In this document: piece by piece, positions 28,812-36,528 of the stretch | Layout of the letters: each line of letters opens with the position of its first letter | Numbering within the stretch: position 1 is the first letter of the stretch | Source of the DNA: an uncultured bacterium | Lineage (GTDB): Bacteria > Patescibacteriota > Minisyncoccia > Phycocordibacterales > UBA9973 | Length of the DNA: 39,528 nt | NCBI GenBank assembly: GCA_903825255.1 | Contig: CAIJZZ010000003.1 | Span: forward strand, 1 to 39,528 | Direction of reading: 5' to 3' | The notes under the pieces: generated by a model | Told to the model about the DNA's origin: nothing | What the model saw: the letters and a program-made list of their open reading frames with translations, nothing else | Database searches by the model: none | Position numbers and translations under genes: made by a program

Positions 28812-29897
28812 ATGAATAAAGAAGAAACAATAGTAATAGAAGAAAATTTAGTTTTAAAATCAATCGTCGACCGAAGTTTAAATAAACCAGAAATTGATTC
28901 CTTAGTAGAAGGTCCAGTTATTTTGGTACAAAAATCTTCAGTCTATGTGGACCTTTCTCCTTTCGGAACTGGTATCATTTACGGACGAGAATTTATTAAT
29001 GCGAAAGATGTTATTAAGAAAATAAACTTGGGCGACATCATTAAAGCCAAAGTTGTAGATATTGAAAATAAAGACGGTTATGTAGAGCTTTCCTTAAAAG
29101 AAGCTAAACAAGCTCTAACTTGGAGCGAAGCCGAAAAAGCCATCAAGGCCAAGACTGTTATGGATCTTGAAATCAAAGATGCCAATAAAGGCGGTTTGAT
29201 CCTAGAATGGCAAGGGATTCAAGGATTCCTCCCAGCTTCTCAGCTCAAAGCGGATCACTATCCTCGTGTAGAAGACTCAGATAAAGATAAAATCTTAAAA
29301 GAATTGAAAAAATTAATCGGCCAAAAAATCTCTGTAATGATTATTTCTACTCTACCAAAAGAAGGTAAACTTATCTTCTCAGAAAAAGACAATAACCCAG
29401 AAGAAAAGAAAGAAATTTTGAGTAAATACAACGTCGGAGATGATCTTGATTGCACGATTGCCGGTATTGTGGACTTCGGTATCTTCCTTAAATTAGAAGA
29501 AGGCTTAGAAGGACTCGTACACATCTCAGAGCTTGATTGGGGTCTAGTGGACGATCCACGTAGTATGTTTAAAGTCGGAGATAAAATCCGAGCCAAAGTA
29601 ATTGAAATCAAAGATGGTAAGATTTCCCTTTCCGTCAAAGCCCTCAAAGAAAATCCTTGGAAGGAATATGAAGGTAAATTAAAGAAAGGAGACATTATTA
29701 CAGGCGTAGTTATTAAATACAACAAACACGGTGCGCTTGTTTCTATCAAAGAAGGTGTCGCTGGACTTGTCCACAACTCCACTTTTGGTGGCGAAGCGAA
29801 ACTTCGTGAAAAGTTAGAACTAGGAAAGAATTACAATTTCCAAATTACTCTCTTTGAACCAAAGGATCACAAAATGACCTTAATGTATTTGGAATAA
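28812..29897 (+). CDS. rpsA: 30S ribosomal protein S1 (four S1 domains)
   Basis: 361 residues with four consecutive S1 RNA-binding domains at about 22-95, 108-183, 202-275 and 285-358. The third and fourth are most canonical (VGDDLDCTIAGIVDFGIFLKL, GLEGLVHISELDW; KKGDIITGVVIKYNKHGALVSI, GVAGLVHNS). Shorter than the six-domain S1 of E. coli and typical of compact S1 forms. S1 helps the ribosome hold unstructured mRNA, of special interest here because many genes look leaderless. It has a leader with a hairpin just before the start codon and its own terminator. Confidence 0.93.
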   Translation: MNKEETIVIEENLVLKSIVDRSLNKPEIDSLVEGPVILVQKSSVYVDLSPFGTGIIYGREFINAKDVIKKINLGDIIKAKVVDIENKDGYVELSLKEAKQALTWSEAEKAIKAKTVMDLEIKDANKGGLILEWQGIQGFLPASQLKADHYPRVEDSDKDKILKELKKLIGQKISVMIISTLPKEGKLIFSEKDNNPEEKKEILSKYNVGDDLDCTIAGIVDFGIFLKLEEGLEGLVHISELDWGLVDDPRSMFKVGDKIRAKVIEIKDGKISLSVKALKENPWKEYEGKLKKGDIITGVVIKYNKHGALVSIKEGVAGLVHNSTFGGEAKLREKLELGKNYNFQITLFEPKDHKMTLMYLE

Positions 29898-29941
29898 AAA
29901 AATAAATACAACCCCCTAAATCCTCCTTATCAGTGGGACAC

Positions 29942-29970
29942 AAAAAATCCCCTATTAAGGGGATTTTTTT
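29942..29970. terminator. Bidirectional terminator between rpsA and the 29978 gene
   Basis: AAAAAATCCCC-TATTAA-GGGGATTTTTTT, symmetric with A- and T-runs, between converging genes. Confidence 0.85.
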
Positions 29971-29977
29971 AATTTTA

Positions 29978-30487
29978 TTATTTTGTAATAGGAGTTGTGT
30001 CGGAAACTTTTTTTACGTATCTCAAAGGAACACGTGTATTTGAACCATTTTCTAACCCGATTCCCCACCCAGTATCAGAACCTTCATCTTCATATAACGC
30101 GAAACAAGAATTGACTACATCGCCTTTATACCAAGGAATAGTAGTTATTGGAATTGATTTATCACAACCAGGAAAATCTCCTCCCCAAGACTTACCTATA
30201 CACTTAAATCCATCCTGCTTAAAATCTAAGATAAATTGGTATTTTCCAGGAAGCGGTTTTCCATCTACCGTTGACGCTTGCTGTGAAGTTAATGTTGGAC
30301 AAGTATCATCATTTTTTGTTTTTGAATCTGTTCTTACAACAGTTTTGGTATCATTTTGAGTTACTGGCTGATAATTATTTGCTGGCGGATTTTGTGTAGG
30401 AGCTTTTGAACTCTTGCCTACGTAGTATGCTCCACCACCGAGAATAATTAAAATTCCGATTAACCCAAAACCTTTATTTTTTTTCAT
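29978..30487 (-). CDS. Exported protein with prepilin-like N-terminus, unknown
   Basis: 169 residues. The N-terminus KKNKGFGLIGILIILGGGAYYV resembles a type IV prepilin signal (Gly-Phe then a hydrophobic helix), but the conserved Glu5 is Gly, so a plain signal anchor is equally possible. A polar Pro/Asn/Thr linker leads to a Cys-containing globular domain (about 62-165) with GKYQFILDFKQDGFKCIGKSWGG and a Trp/Gly-rich end. Four Cys could form two disulfides. No family recognised; likely a surface protein. Confidence 0.6.
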   Translation of the reverse strand: MKKNKGFGLIGILIILGGGAYYVGKSSKAPTQNPPANNYQPVTQNDTKTVVRTDSKTKNDDTCPTLTSQQASTVDGKPLPGKYQFILDFKQDGFKCIGKSWGGDFPGCDKSIPITTIPWYKGDVVNSCFALYEDEGSDTGWGIGLENGSNTRVPLRYVKKVSDTTPITK

Positions 30488-30552
30488 ACAAATTAATTTT
30501 TTAACTTTTAATAATACTTTATAATATAAACTAATATAACATATTTAAAGCA

Positions 30553-30582
30553 AAGCCCCGCCGATTTTAATCGGCGGGGCTT
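30553..30582 (-). terminator. Terminator after the 30586 gene
   Basis: AAGCCCCGCCGATT-TT-AATCGGCGGGGCTT, a very stable GC-rich stem just past the stop codon. Confidence 0.8.
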
Positions 30583-30585
30583 ATT

Positions 30586-31221
30586 TTAGGCTTTGTTATT
30601 ATTCATATCTGGTGTTACTACTAAATAATTATCAATAGTATCCATTATATGCATAACTTGTTTTGTATAGTTACGAACTACATAAGGAGGATTATAAGTA
30701 TCTAAAATTTGTTTAGTATCTTTGTCGGCATAATGTCTAGCGGTACTAGGGTTATTACCTCCTAAATTTTTAGCCACTGTATCAATCGCTTCTTTATCAG
30801 ACTTGAAACCAATATGGCATGAACCCCAACCGAAAAAGTTATGATCAACATTTTTACAATCTTGCTTACCTCCAGTTGATTCACGGACAGCAATCGCCGG
30901 CAATAAACGCCAATCTAGATCGTTTCTTTCTGCCGCTAAGACCATTTCCTCACCTAATCCCTCAATCGGCATATCATGCTCTTTTAAATAGGCATCGATA
31001 GCATCTGCTTTAGCCTTTAAGTCTTTAGTTTTCTGGTCTACGACTTGATTAAGAGCCATTAGATCAGTAACTCCAATATTTAGTTTTTGTGATAATACAA
31101 TCTGGGAAGTCGAGATAATCGGTGTACCAGAATTTGGAAGGTTTCCAAAGGATACTGGGGTAACGATTATCGGTAAAAATAGGAAGGACTGCGCAAACTG
31201 TATTAATTTTTTATTATTCAT
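30586..31221 (-). CDS. Putative lysozyme/glucosaminidase-like exported protein
   Basis: 211 residues from the ATG at 31221 (MNNKKLIQFAQSFLFLPIIV). The track start eight codons earlier is less signal-like. After the signal segment and a helical spacer, the C-terminal domain (about 95-200) has AAERNDLDWRLLPAIAVRESTGGK, NFFGWGSCHIGF and a later NYTKQVMHIMDTI. This is the pattern of glucosaminidase/lytic-transglycosylase-like folds with Glu in AVRES as the candidate catalytic residue. A role in trimming cell-wall glycan is likely but unproven. The leader is long and structured. It lies next to the mur genes but has its own promoter. Confidence 0.72.
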   Translation of the reverse strand: MNNKKLIQFAQSFLFLPIIVTPVSFGNLPNSGTPIISTSQIVLSQKLNIGVTDLMALNQVVDQKTKDLKAKADAIDAYLKEHDMPIEGLGEEMVLAAERNDLDWRLLPAIAVRESTGGKQDCKNVDHNFFGWGSCHIGFKSDKEAIDTVAKNLGGNNPSTARHYADKDTKQILDTYNPPYVVRNYTKQVMHIMDTIDNYLVVTPDMNNNKA

Positions 31222-31321
31222 ATTTGAGCGGTTTAGCTCCGCCAACTTGAAGACTATTTAAGCCTTAACTGAAAAGCCCTTATTTTTAAGTGTTTATACC
31301 TATAAATAAGGACCTACTTAT

Positions 31322-31350
31322 ATACTATCATTTTAGAGAGGAAAAGTCAA
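31322..31350 (-). promoter_or_regulatory. Promoter of the lysozyme-like gene with hairpin leader
   Basis: TTGACT (31345-31350), a 17-nt spacer and TAGTAT (31322-31327) on the minus strand. The leader (about 90 nt) contains CCTTATTT..AAATAAGG with a 16-nt loop, so this gene is not leaderless. Confidence 0.7.
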
Positions 31351-31384
31351 TAGTTAAGCAACATTTTCCCTGTATGTCAAATAG

Positions 31385-31412
31385 AAAATACCTTGATAAA
31401 TAAGGGTATTTT
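31385..31412 (-). terminator. Terminator after murC
   Basis: On the minus strand AAAATACC-CTTATTTATCAA-GGTATTTT, about 80 nt past the murC stop. Confidence 0.6.
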
Positions 31413-31424
31413 ATCACTAGCTCA

Positions 31425-31453
31425 TTGACAAATAAGGCTAAAATAGGGATAAT
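31425..31453 (+). promoter_or_regulatory. Plus-strand promoter antisense to the murC 3' end
   Basis: TTGACA (31425-31430), a 17-nt spacer and GATAAT (31448-31453). No plus-strand gene follows; transcription would run antisense into murC. It may be fortuitous or drive an antisense RNA. Confidence 0.45.
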
Positions 31454-31493
31454 TAAGAGGTTGTGGACAAGAGAAAAGTGAAAAGGTTAATTT

Positions 31494-32804
31494 TTAATTA
31501 AACTTAAAAACCTTATCAGCCACTTTGTAGGCCTCTCCCGCCCCCATTGTCACTAAAATATCATCCTTGCCAAAATTTTCACTCTTTAAAAAGTTTTCTG
31601 CTAATTCAAAATCAGTAAAAGCGATAGCTCTTTCCCCAGCCAAGCAAATAGCCTCAGCTAATTTGCCACTCGAAATAGTTGGATCAGGATTTTCTCGGGC
31701 AAAATAGATCGGTAAAAGAATAACCCTGTCTGCTCCTTTAAAACATTTAGCAAAATCATTAAAAAAGGCTTTGGTTCGACTATAGAGATGTGGTTGGAAG
31801 ACAACTGTAATCTTTTTCTCTCCCATCTTATAAAGCTCGAGTAAGGCTTCTAGGCTGGCCTTAATCTCAGTCGGGTGATGCGCATAATCATCATAAATGA
31901 TTGTACCAGCTCCAGTGACTCCTCTTTTTTCTAATCTACGCCAAGTACCAGAGAATTTTTGTAAAGCTTCTTTGGCTTTTTCTAAATCAAGTTCTAATTC
32001 AATAGCGACACCTAAAGCACAAGCAGCATTTTTGCGATTATGTTCGCCGGGGATGGAAAGTTTAGGTAAAAGATTAATAAATTTTGAATAATCAATAATT
32101 CTGATATTCTTTGCATTAATTACTTTTAAAACAGAGATATCTTTTGGATCACAAATCACCACACTCTTCGTTTGTCTGATTAATTCACTAAAAGCATCTT
32201 CAATATCCGCTAAATCTTTATAATAATCAAGATGGTCTGGTTCAATATTTGTTATTACTAATATTTCAGGCTTTAAATTTAAAAAATGCCGCATATATTC
32301 ATCTGCCTCGACTACGAGCCACTCGCTTTTACCTTTTTTGAAATTACTGCCAAATTTTTTTACAAAAGAACCGACAACTACAGTCGGATCGATCCCGACT
32401 TCAATTAAAACATCTGCTATCATAGCTGTCGTCGTCGTCTTACCATGCACTCCTGAGATGGCTATGACTTTATAGTCTTTGGCAAAAATTCCAAGCGTTT
32501 CAAAATAGCTCAAGGTAGGTTTCCCACTTTTTTTTGCTAATTCTAAAATTTCTGGACCTCGATGTATCCAAGCATCACTATAAACATACATATCGGCTTC
32601 TGGTAATTCCTTAAATTCATTTTTAAAAGTTATTTTTACACCCTTTTCAGATAAAGGTAAAAGTGTCGCTGGGCTATCTTCATCATTCACTCCCCCAACC
32701 TCCATTCCACGCGACAAAGCAAACTGCGCTAAAGCAGAAATCCCTATCCCTCCAATACCGATGAAATATACCTTTTTAATTTTTGATAAGTCTAAATCTA
32801 TCAT
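31494..32804 (-). CDS. murC: UDP-N-acetylmuramate--L-alanine ligase
   Basis: Adds L-Ala to UDP-MurNAc, the first amino acid of the peptidoglycan stem. The 436 residues show VYFIGIGGIGISALAQFALSRG (N-terminal UDP-binding Rossmann fold), the P-loop AISGVHGKTTTTAMIADVL, VVEADEYMRHF, TNIEPDHLDYYK, the ligand region SIPGEHNRKNAACALGVA, and the C-terminal motif YDDYAHHPTEIKASL characteristic of MurC. Start codon one base after the murD stop, so translationally coupled in a murD-murC unit. Slightly short, but all domains are present. Confidence 0.96.
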   Translation of the reverse strand: MIDLDLSKIKKVYFIGIGGIGISALAQFALSRGMEVGGVNDEDSPATLLPLSEKGVKITFKNEFKELPEADMYVYSDAWIHRGPEILELAKKSGKPTLSYFETLGIFAKDYKVIAISGVHGKTTTTAMIADVLIEVGIDPTVVVGSFVKKFGSNFKKGKSEWLVVEADEYMRHFLNLKPEILVITNIEPDHLDYYKDLADIEDAFSELIRQTKSVVICDPKDISVLKVINAKNIRIIDYSKFINLLPKLSIPGEHNRKNAACALGVAIELELDLEKAKEALQKFSGTWRRLEKRGVTGAGTIIYDDYAHHPTEIKASLEALLELYKMGEKKITVVFQPHLYSRTKAFFNDFAKCFKGADRVILLPIYFARENPDPTISSGKLAEAICLAGERAIAFTDFELAENFLKSENFGKDDILVTMGAGEAYKVADKVFKFN

Positions 32805-32805
32805 T

Positions 32806-34194
32806 TTATTTTAGCTTCTTCACTATTTTCATAAATAAATCATTGCGTTCATATTCATTTTTAAAATATTTACCAAAAGAAGAAAAACCTGGGCTATATA
32901 AAATAGTCTCGCCTTTTTTAGCCACTGTTACAGCTTTTTTGACAGTATTTTCTAGACCTTCTTCTTCATAGACTAGAATTCCTTTTTTTTGAAAAGCAAA
33001 AACCTTGTCTCGAATCATATCTGTTCCCCTTTCTTTAAATAAGACAACTTTAGAGCACCATTTTGGTATCTCCGCTACTAATTTCGACATATCGAGTTTT
33101 TTATCATCTCCTCCTACTATCAAAACTACTTTCCTGCCTCGCGTCGACAAGTCACCACGAGTCGAGGCGGGTCTTTTTTTAGCGTCTCCAACAGCCCGAA
33201 GCCCCGCAATCGTTGCCTCGGGCGTAGTAGAATTATTATCATTATAAATTTTAACTCCTTTGAAGGTTCTTAAATATTGAAGCCTACCCTCTAGTCCCTT
33301 AAAATTTTTAACTGCTTTTTTTATTTTTTCTATTGAAATATTGAATTGTTTAGCCACTTCATATGCACAAGCGAGATTATTCCTCTGATGTTCACCTGGA
33401 ACATTGAATAGCCAATTTTCCACATTCTTCTTATCAGCAATAATTAATTTACTTTTAACTGCACTTTTTTTTATTAATTTTTTCATATCAGGCAAGATAA
33501 TTAATGCATCATTTTTATTTTGATATTTAAAAATATTCATTTTATCCGCAAAATAATCTTCCATATTATTTTTATAATAATTCATATGATCCGGCATAAA
33601 GGTCGTAAACACAGAAATATTTGGTGACATTTTGTCTTCACCGAAACCCTGCAATTGCCAAGAATCTAATTCACAAACTAAAATATCATCTTCTTTTATT
33701 TTTTTAAGAAGTGGTAAGGTCGCTACTCCGCGGATATTTCCACCCAAAAAGACATTTTTATCTTTTATGTTTTTAGAAAGAATCTCATAAATCAAAGTAG
33801 TGGTCATGGATTTGCCTCGAGTACCTGTTACCCCCACGACAGTTATTTTTGGCGCTGATTTAATAAATAAAGATACATCCATTTCTATTTGAGCACCCGT
33901 TTTTCTAGCCTCCTCTATATAAATAGAATCTTTCGGTACTCCTGCCATTTTCATCACAATATCCCTTCCTCTAAAATCCTCTAACTTATGTTCACCGAGA
34001 GTGTATTTTATATTCTTGAATTTGGAAAGAACTTTTAAAGAAGTTGCTAACTGCTCTTCTGACTTCAAATCAGTCACAATCAAATCCGCCCCGCATAGAG
34101 CTAAAAATTTTGTATAACCCAATCCACGCCCCAAAAGCCCAAGTCCCATAATGGTAATCTTCTTGTCTTTAAATTGTGCTTTATAATTCTGCAT
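32806..34194 (-). CDS. murD: UDP-N-acetylmuramoylalanine--D-glutamate ligase
   Basis: Adds D-Glu to UDP-MurNAc-L-Ala. 462 residues: the N-terminal domain KITIMGLGLLGRGLGYTKFLA, the P-loop VVGVTGTRGKSMTTTLIYEIL (the usual GTNGKT reads GTRGKS), ELDSWQLQGF, TFMPDHMNYYK, NVPGEHQRNNLACAYEVA and YNDNNSTTPEATIAGLRAV. Residues about 341-354 (KRPASTRGDLSTRGRK) come from a GC-rich palindromic insertion just before the VVLIVGGDDKKLD strand. A TATATT box precedes the ATG by 10 nt. First gene of murD-murC. Confidence 0.94.
   Translation of the reverse strand: MQNYKAQFKDKKITIMGLGLLGRGLGYTKFLALCGADLIVTDLKSEEQLATSLKVLSKFKNIKYTLGEHKLEDFRGRDIVMKMAGVPKDSIYIEEARKTGAQIEMDVSLFIKSAPKITVVGVTGTRGKSMTTTLIYEILSKNIKDKNVFLGGNIRGVATLPLLKKIKEDDILVCELDSWQLQGFGEDKMSPNISVFTTFMPDHMNYYKNNMEDYFADKMNIFKYQNKNDALIILPDMKKLIKKSAVKSKLIIADKKNVENWLFNVPGEHQRNNLACAYEVAKQFNISIEKIKKAVKNFKGLEGRLQYLRTFKGVKIYNDNNSTTPEATIAGLRAVGDAKKRPASTRGDLSTRGRKVVLIVGGDDKKLDMSKLVAEIPKWCSKVVLFKERGTDMIRDKVFAFQKKGILVYEEEGLENTVKKAVTVAKKGETILYSPGFSSFGKYFKNEYERNDLFMKIVKKLK
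33133..33171. repeat. GC-rich palindromic insertion in murD
   Basis: CCTGCCTCG (33133-33141) and CGAGGCGGG (33163-33171) form the outer stem with one wobble; a smaller GAC-aa-GTC lies inside. The segment is far more GC-rich than its surroundings and encodes Arg/Ser/Thr-rich residues not expected in MurD. Confidence 0.7.
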
Positions 34195-34230
34195 TACCTT
34201 TTTAATATAACATAAAAAACCATAATAAAT

Positions 34231-34268
34231 AAAAAGTCCTCGTTGATAAATCTAACGAGGACTTTTTT
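34231..34268. terminator. Terminator between the 34274 ORF and murD
   Basis: AAAAAGTCCTCGTT and AACGAGGACTTTTTT around a nine-base loop, A- and T-flanked, six bases after the stop of the minus-strand 60-codon ORF. Confidence 0.85.
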
Positions 34269-34273
34269 ATAAA

Positions 34274-34456
34274 TCAATCAGCAAACGCTGTTTCTGATGG
34301 TTCCCATTCAATAATTTCAACCATCTCTTTATTTATACCGAAGGACATTTTACCTTGCCCTTCATAGTTTCCTAGGTGTTCTAACCCAAGATGGTCAAAT
34401 CCATATATGGCCTGACCAATAGTTGGTTCTGTTTTAGTAATATCTACTCTTTCCAT
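34274..34456 (-). CDS. Small acidic protein, unknown
   Basis: 60 residues, MERVDITKTEPTIGQAIYGF.. ending EWEPSETAFAD. Soluble and acidic with two Gly-rich turns; no family recognised. Support for its being real: a strong terminator six bases after the stop and an AT-rich upstream region with the palindrome TACTTTA-cta-TAAAGTA (34515-34531). It separates murE from murD-murC. Confidence 0.55.
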   Translation of the reverse strand: MERVDITKTEPTIGQAIYGFDHLGLEHLGNYEGQGKMSFGINKEMVEIIEWEPSETAFAD

Positions 34457-34514
34457 ATTAAATAAAATTAAATTGTGTATATTTAAATTTTTTTAATTAA
34501 TCTATATTTAAATA

Positions 34515-34531
34515 TACTTTACTATAAAGTA
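34515..34531. promoter_or_regulatory. Operator-like palindrome upstream of the 34274 ORF
   Basis: TACTTTA-CTA-TAAAGTA, seven-base perfect arms. It lies in the AT-rich gap between murE and the small ORF, overlapping possible -10 boxes. Confidence 0.4.
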
Positions 34532-34556
34532 AGCAATAAATCAAAAATATACAATA

Positions 34557-35786
34557 CTACTTTAAAGCCTTCTGTAATTCCTCCATATCATTAAAATGAT
34601 GCTTCACGCCTTTTATTTCTTGATATGTTTCGTGACCTTTGCCGGCACAGAGAATGATGTCTCCTTTTTGAGCAATTTCTATTGATCGTAAAATTGCCTG
34701 ATGCCTATCTGGAATTACTTCTACTTTTTTTAAATCATTCATAGATAAATCTGTCTTCATTTCAATAATAATTTTTTCGGGATCTTCACTACGTGAATTA
34801 TCTGATGTGAGAATCGCTACATCAGATAAATTAACTCCAATTTTTCCCATTATTCTACGCTTCAATGGATCTCTATCCCCACCACAACCAAAAACAGTGA
34901 TTAATTTACCATTAACTGGTTTTATTTCCTTAATTGCTAAAAGTATTTTTTCTAATGAATCAGGACTATGCGCAAAGTCCACAATTCCCAAAACACCTTT
35001 AGCCGACATAAAATGATCAAAACGCCCTTTCGGTGGTTCAATATTTTCTAAAATCTTTTTTACTTTTTTCATATCAAAACCTAATAGACTACAAGCACTC
35101 CAAACTGCAAGTAAATTATAAGCATTGAATTTACCTAATAATTTTGACTCTATTTTTTCATTATTAAATTGTAAATTAAGTCCAGAAAAATCTAACTTTA
35201 AAATATTTCCATGGAAATATTCCATATCAGTAAAACCATATAAAAAGTTACGGGCTTTAATCCCTTCAAGTATTTGTTTACCGTGCTCATCATCATTATT
35301 AGATAAAGCAAAAGCGTCCTTCGACAAACTTTGGAAAAATTTCTTTTTAGTTAAAAAATAATTCTCCATACTTTTATGATAGTCTAGGTGATCTTGTGTC
35401 AGATTCGTGAAAATTCCACCGATAAATTCAACTCCAGCAATACGCCTCTGATCTATCCCATGCGAAGAAACTTCCATAAAAACATATTCACAACCTTCTT
35501 CAACCATTTCTGAAAGTAATTGATTGAGCATCATTGGCCCTGGAGTAGTATTCACCGTCGGGCGCTTTTCTGTGCCGACAATATTTTCCACTGTGCCAAT
35601 AAGCCCTGCTTTATAGCCAAGCTCCGTCGCAATTTTATATAAAAGAGTGGCTGTGGTTGTTTTGCCATTCGTGCCCGTGACTCCTACAATTTTTAACTTC
35701 GCGGAAGGATTACCGTAAAAATGCAATGCTGCCAAGCTCGCAATCGCCCGTCTTTTGATCTTTAAATTTTTAACAATATTTTGCAT
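34557..35786 (-). CDS. murE: UDP-N-acetylmuramyl-tripeptide synthetase, MurE family, N-domain missing
   Basis: Adds the third stem-peptide residue to UDP-MurNAc-L-Ala-D-Glu. 409 residues against about 480-500 usual. It begins at AIASLAALHFYGNPSAKLKI, right before the P-loop VVGVTGTNGKTTTATLLY, so the N-terminal UDP-binding domain is absent. Kept: NTTPGPMMLNQLLSEMVEEG, MEVSSHGIDQRR, TNLTQDHLDYHKSMENYF, GKFNAYNLLAVWSA, PPKGRFD, DFAHSPDSLEK and TSDNSRSEDP. The DNSR variant of the DNPR motif keeps the Arg that binds meso-diaminopimelate, which suggests DAP but does not prove it. Three bases after the DUF1653 gene. Confidence 0.92.
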   Translation of the reverse strand: MQNIVKNLKIKRRAIASLAALHFYGNPSAKLKIVGVTGTNGKTTTATLLYKIATELGYKAGLIGTVENIVGTEKRPTVNTTPGPMMLNQLLSEMVEEGCEYVFMEVSSHGIDQRRIAGVEFIGGIFTNLTQDHLDYHKSMENYFLTKKKFFQSLSKDAFALSNNDDEHGKQILEGIKARNFLYGFTDMEYFHGNILKLDFSGLNLQFNNEKIESKLLGKFNAYNLLAVWSACSLLGFDMKKVKKILENIEPPKGRFDHFMSAKGVLGIVDFAHSPDSLEKILLAIKEIKPVNGKLITVFGCGGDRDPLKRRIMGKIGVNLSDVAILTSDNSRSEDPEKIIIEMKTDLSMNDLKKVEVIPDRHQAILRSIEIAQKGDIILCAGKGHETYQEIKGVKHHFNDMEELQKALK

Positions 35787-35789
35787 AAT

Positions 35790-36032
35790 TTATTTTTTAC
35801 TTGGTTTAATTAAAATCTTTTGGTTTATTTTCTTAAATCTAGCAACTTTTTTACCATCGATTTTTATTATTTCTAAAAACATCTTTTTGGGTCTTGCCCA
35901 CATTACTCCATCCTCTAAATGTATATAAATAACCAAAGTCTCTCCCGTCTCACTATGAATTGCCTCACTCAAAACTTTCGCTTTGGTTCCTTTATAATGC
36001 TGATAAATCCCTCCAATTTCTAATTTTTGCAT
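35790..36032 (-). CDS. DUF1653 family protein
   Basis: 80 residues matching the DUF1653 pattern: GGIYQHYKGTKAKVLSEAIH, SETGETLVIYIHLEDG, MWARPKKMFLEIIKIDGKKVARF. Function unknown; small soluble domain. It lies 2 nt after the Nudix gene and 3 nt before murE, so it is part of a Nudix-DUF1653-murE operon. Confidence 0.85.
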   Translation of the reverse strand: MQKLEIGGIYQHYKGTKAKVLSEAIHSETGETLVIYIHLEDGVMWARPKKMFLEIIKIDGKKVARFKKINQKILIKPSKK

Positions 36033-36034
36033 AA

Positions 36035-36520
36035 TTATAACTCAATTACTTCTTCTAATTTTTCTTCCAAAATAATACTCACTTCTTCTTTGGTTGAAGG
36101 TTTATCAAATAAAAATCTTCCTTTAAACTTTTTACCAGCCAAAAACATCGGCATCCAAAGTTTATCATCCGGCCACATTTGGTCAAATGGAATTTCGTTT
36201 TCTGAAAACCACTCCGGCTTCATTTCTTCACTCTCTTTCGGTTCTCCCTTAAAATTTTTTACTTTGAAAAAATGCGCATCAAGTGCCTGTGCATCATTTT
36301 TAAATTCAAAACTTATAATTCCAATTTTTTCTAAATCAAGAATTTCAATTCCTGCCTCTTCCATAATCTCCCTTTTAACTGCTTCTGCAATAGTCTCACC
36401 TTCCTCCACTTTTCCCCCAAATCCATTCCATCTACCCACACCAAAACCGCGCTTTTTCATACCAAGCAAAACCTTAGGAGATTGGTGAACTATACAAACT
36501 GTCGTCTGTAATCTTTTCAT
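36035..36520 (-). CDS. Nudix hydrolase (MutT/MTH1-like)
   Basis: 161 residues with the Nudix box GKVEEGETIAEAVKREIMEEAGI (matching GX5EX7REUXEEXGU). Flanking features (MKKRGFGVGRWNGFGGK, DAHFFKVKNF, PEWFSENEIPFDQMWPDD) resemble eukaryote-type MTH1 8-oxo-dGTP/2-hydroxy-dATP hydrolases, so removal of oxidised purine nucleotides is the likely role. 8 nt after secA in transcription order, and leading into DUF1653 and murE. Confidence 0.9.
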   Translation of the reverse strand: MKRLQTTVCIVHQSPKVLLGMKKRGFGVGRWNGFGGKVEEGETIAEAVKREIMEEAGIEILDLEKIGIISFEFKNDAQALDAHFFKVKNFKGEPKESEEMKPEWFSENEIPFDQMWPDDKLWMPMFLAGKKFKGRFLFDKPSTKEEVSIILEEKLEEVIEL

Positions 36521-36528
36521 ACTTTTTA

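Noticed and set aside
29978-30487. True type IV pilin
   Set aside because: The N-terminus is prepilin-like but lacks Glu5, and no pilus assembly genes are adjacent; kept only as an exported unknown.
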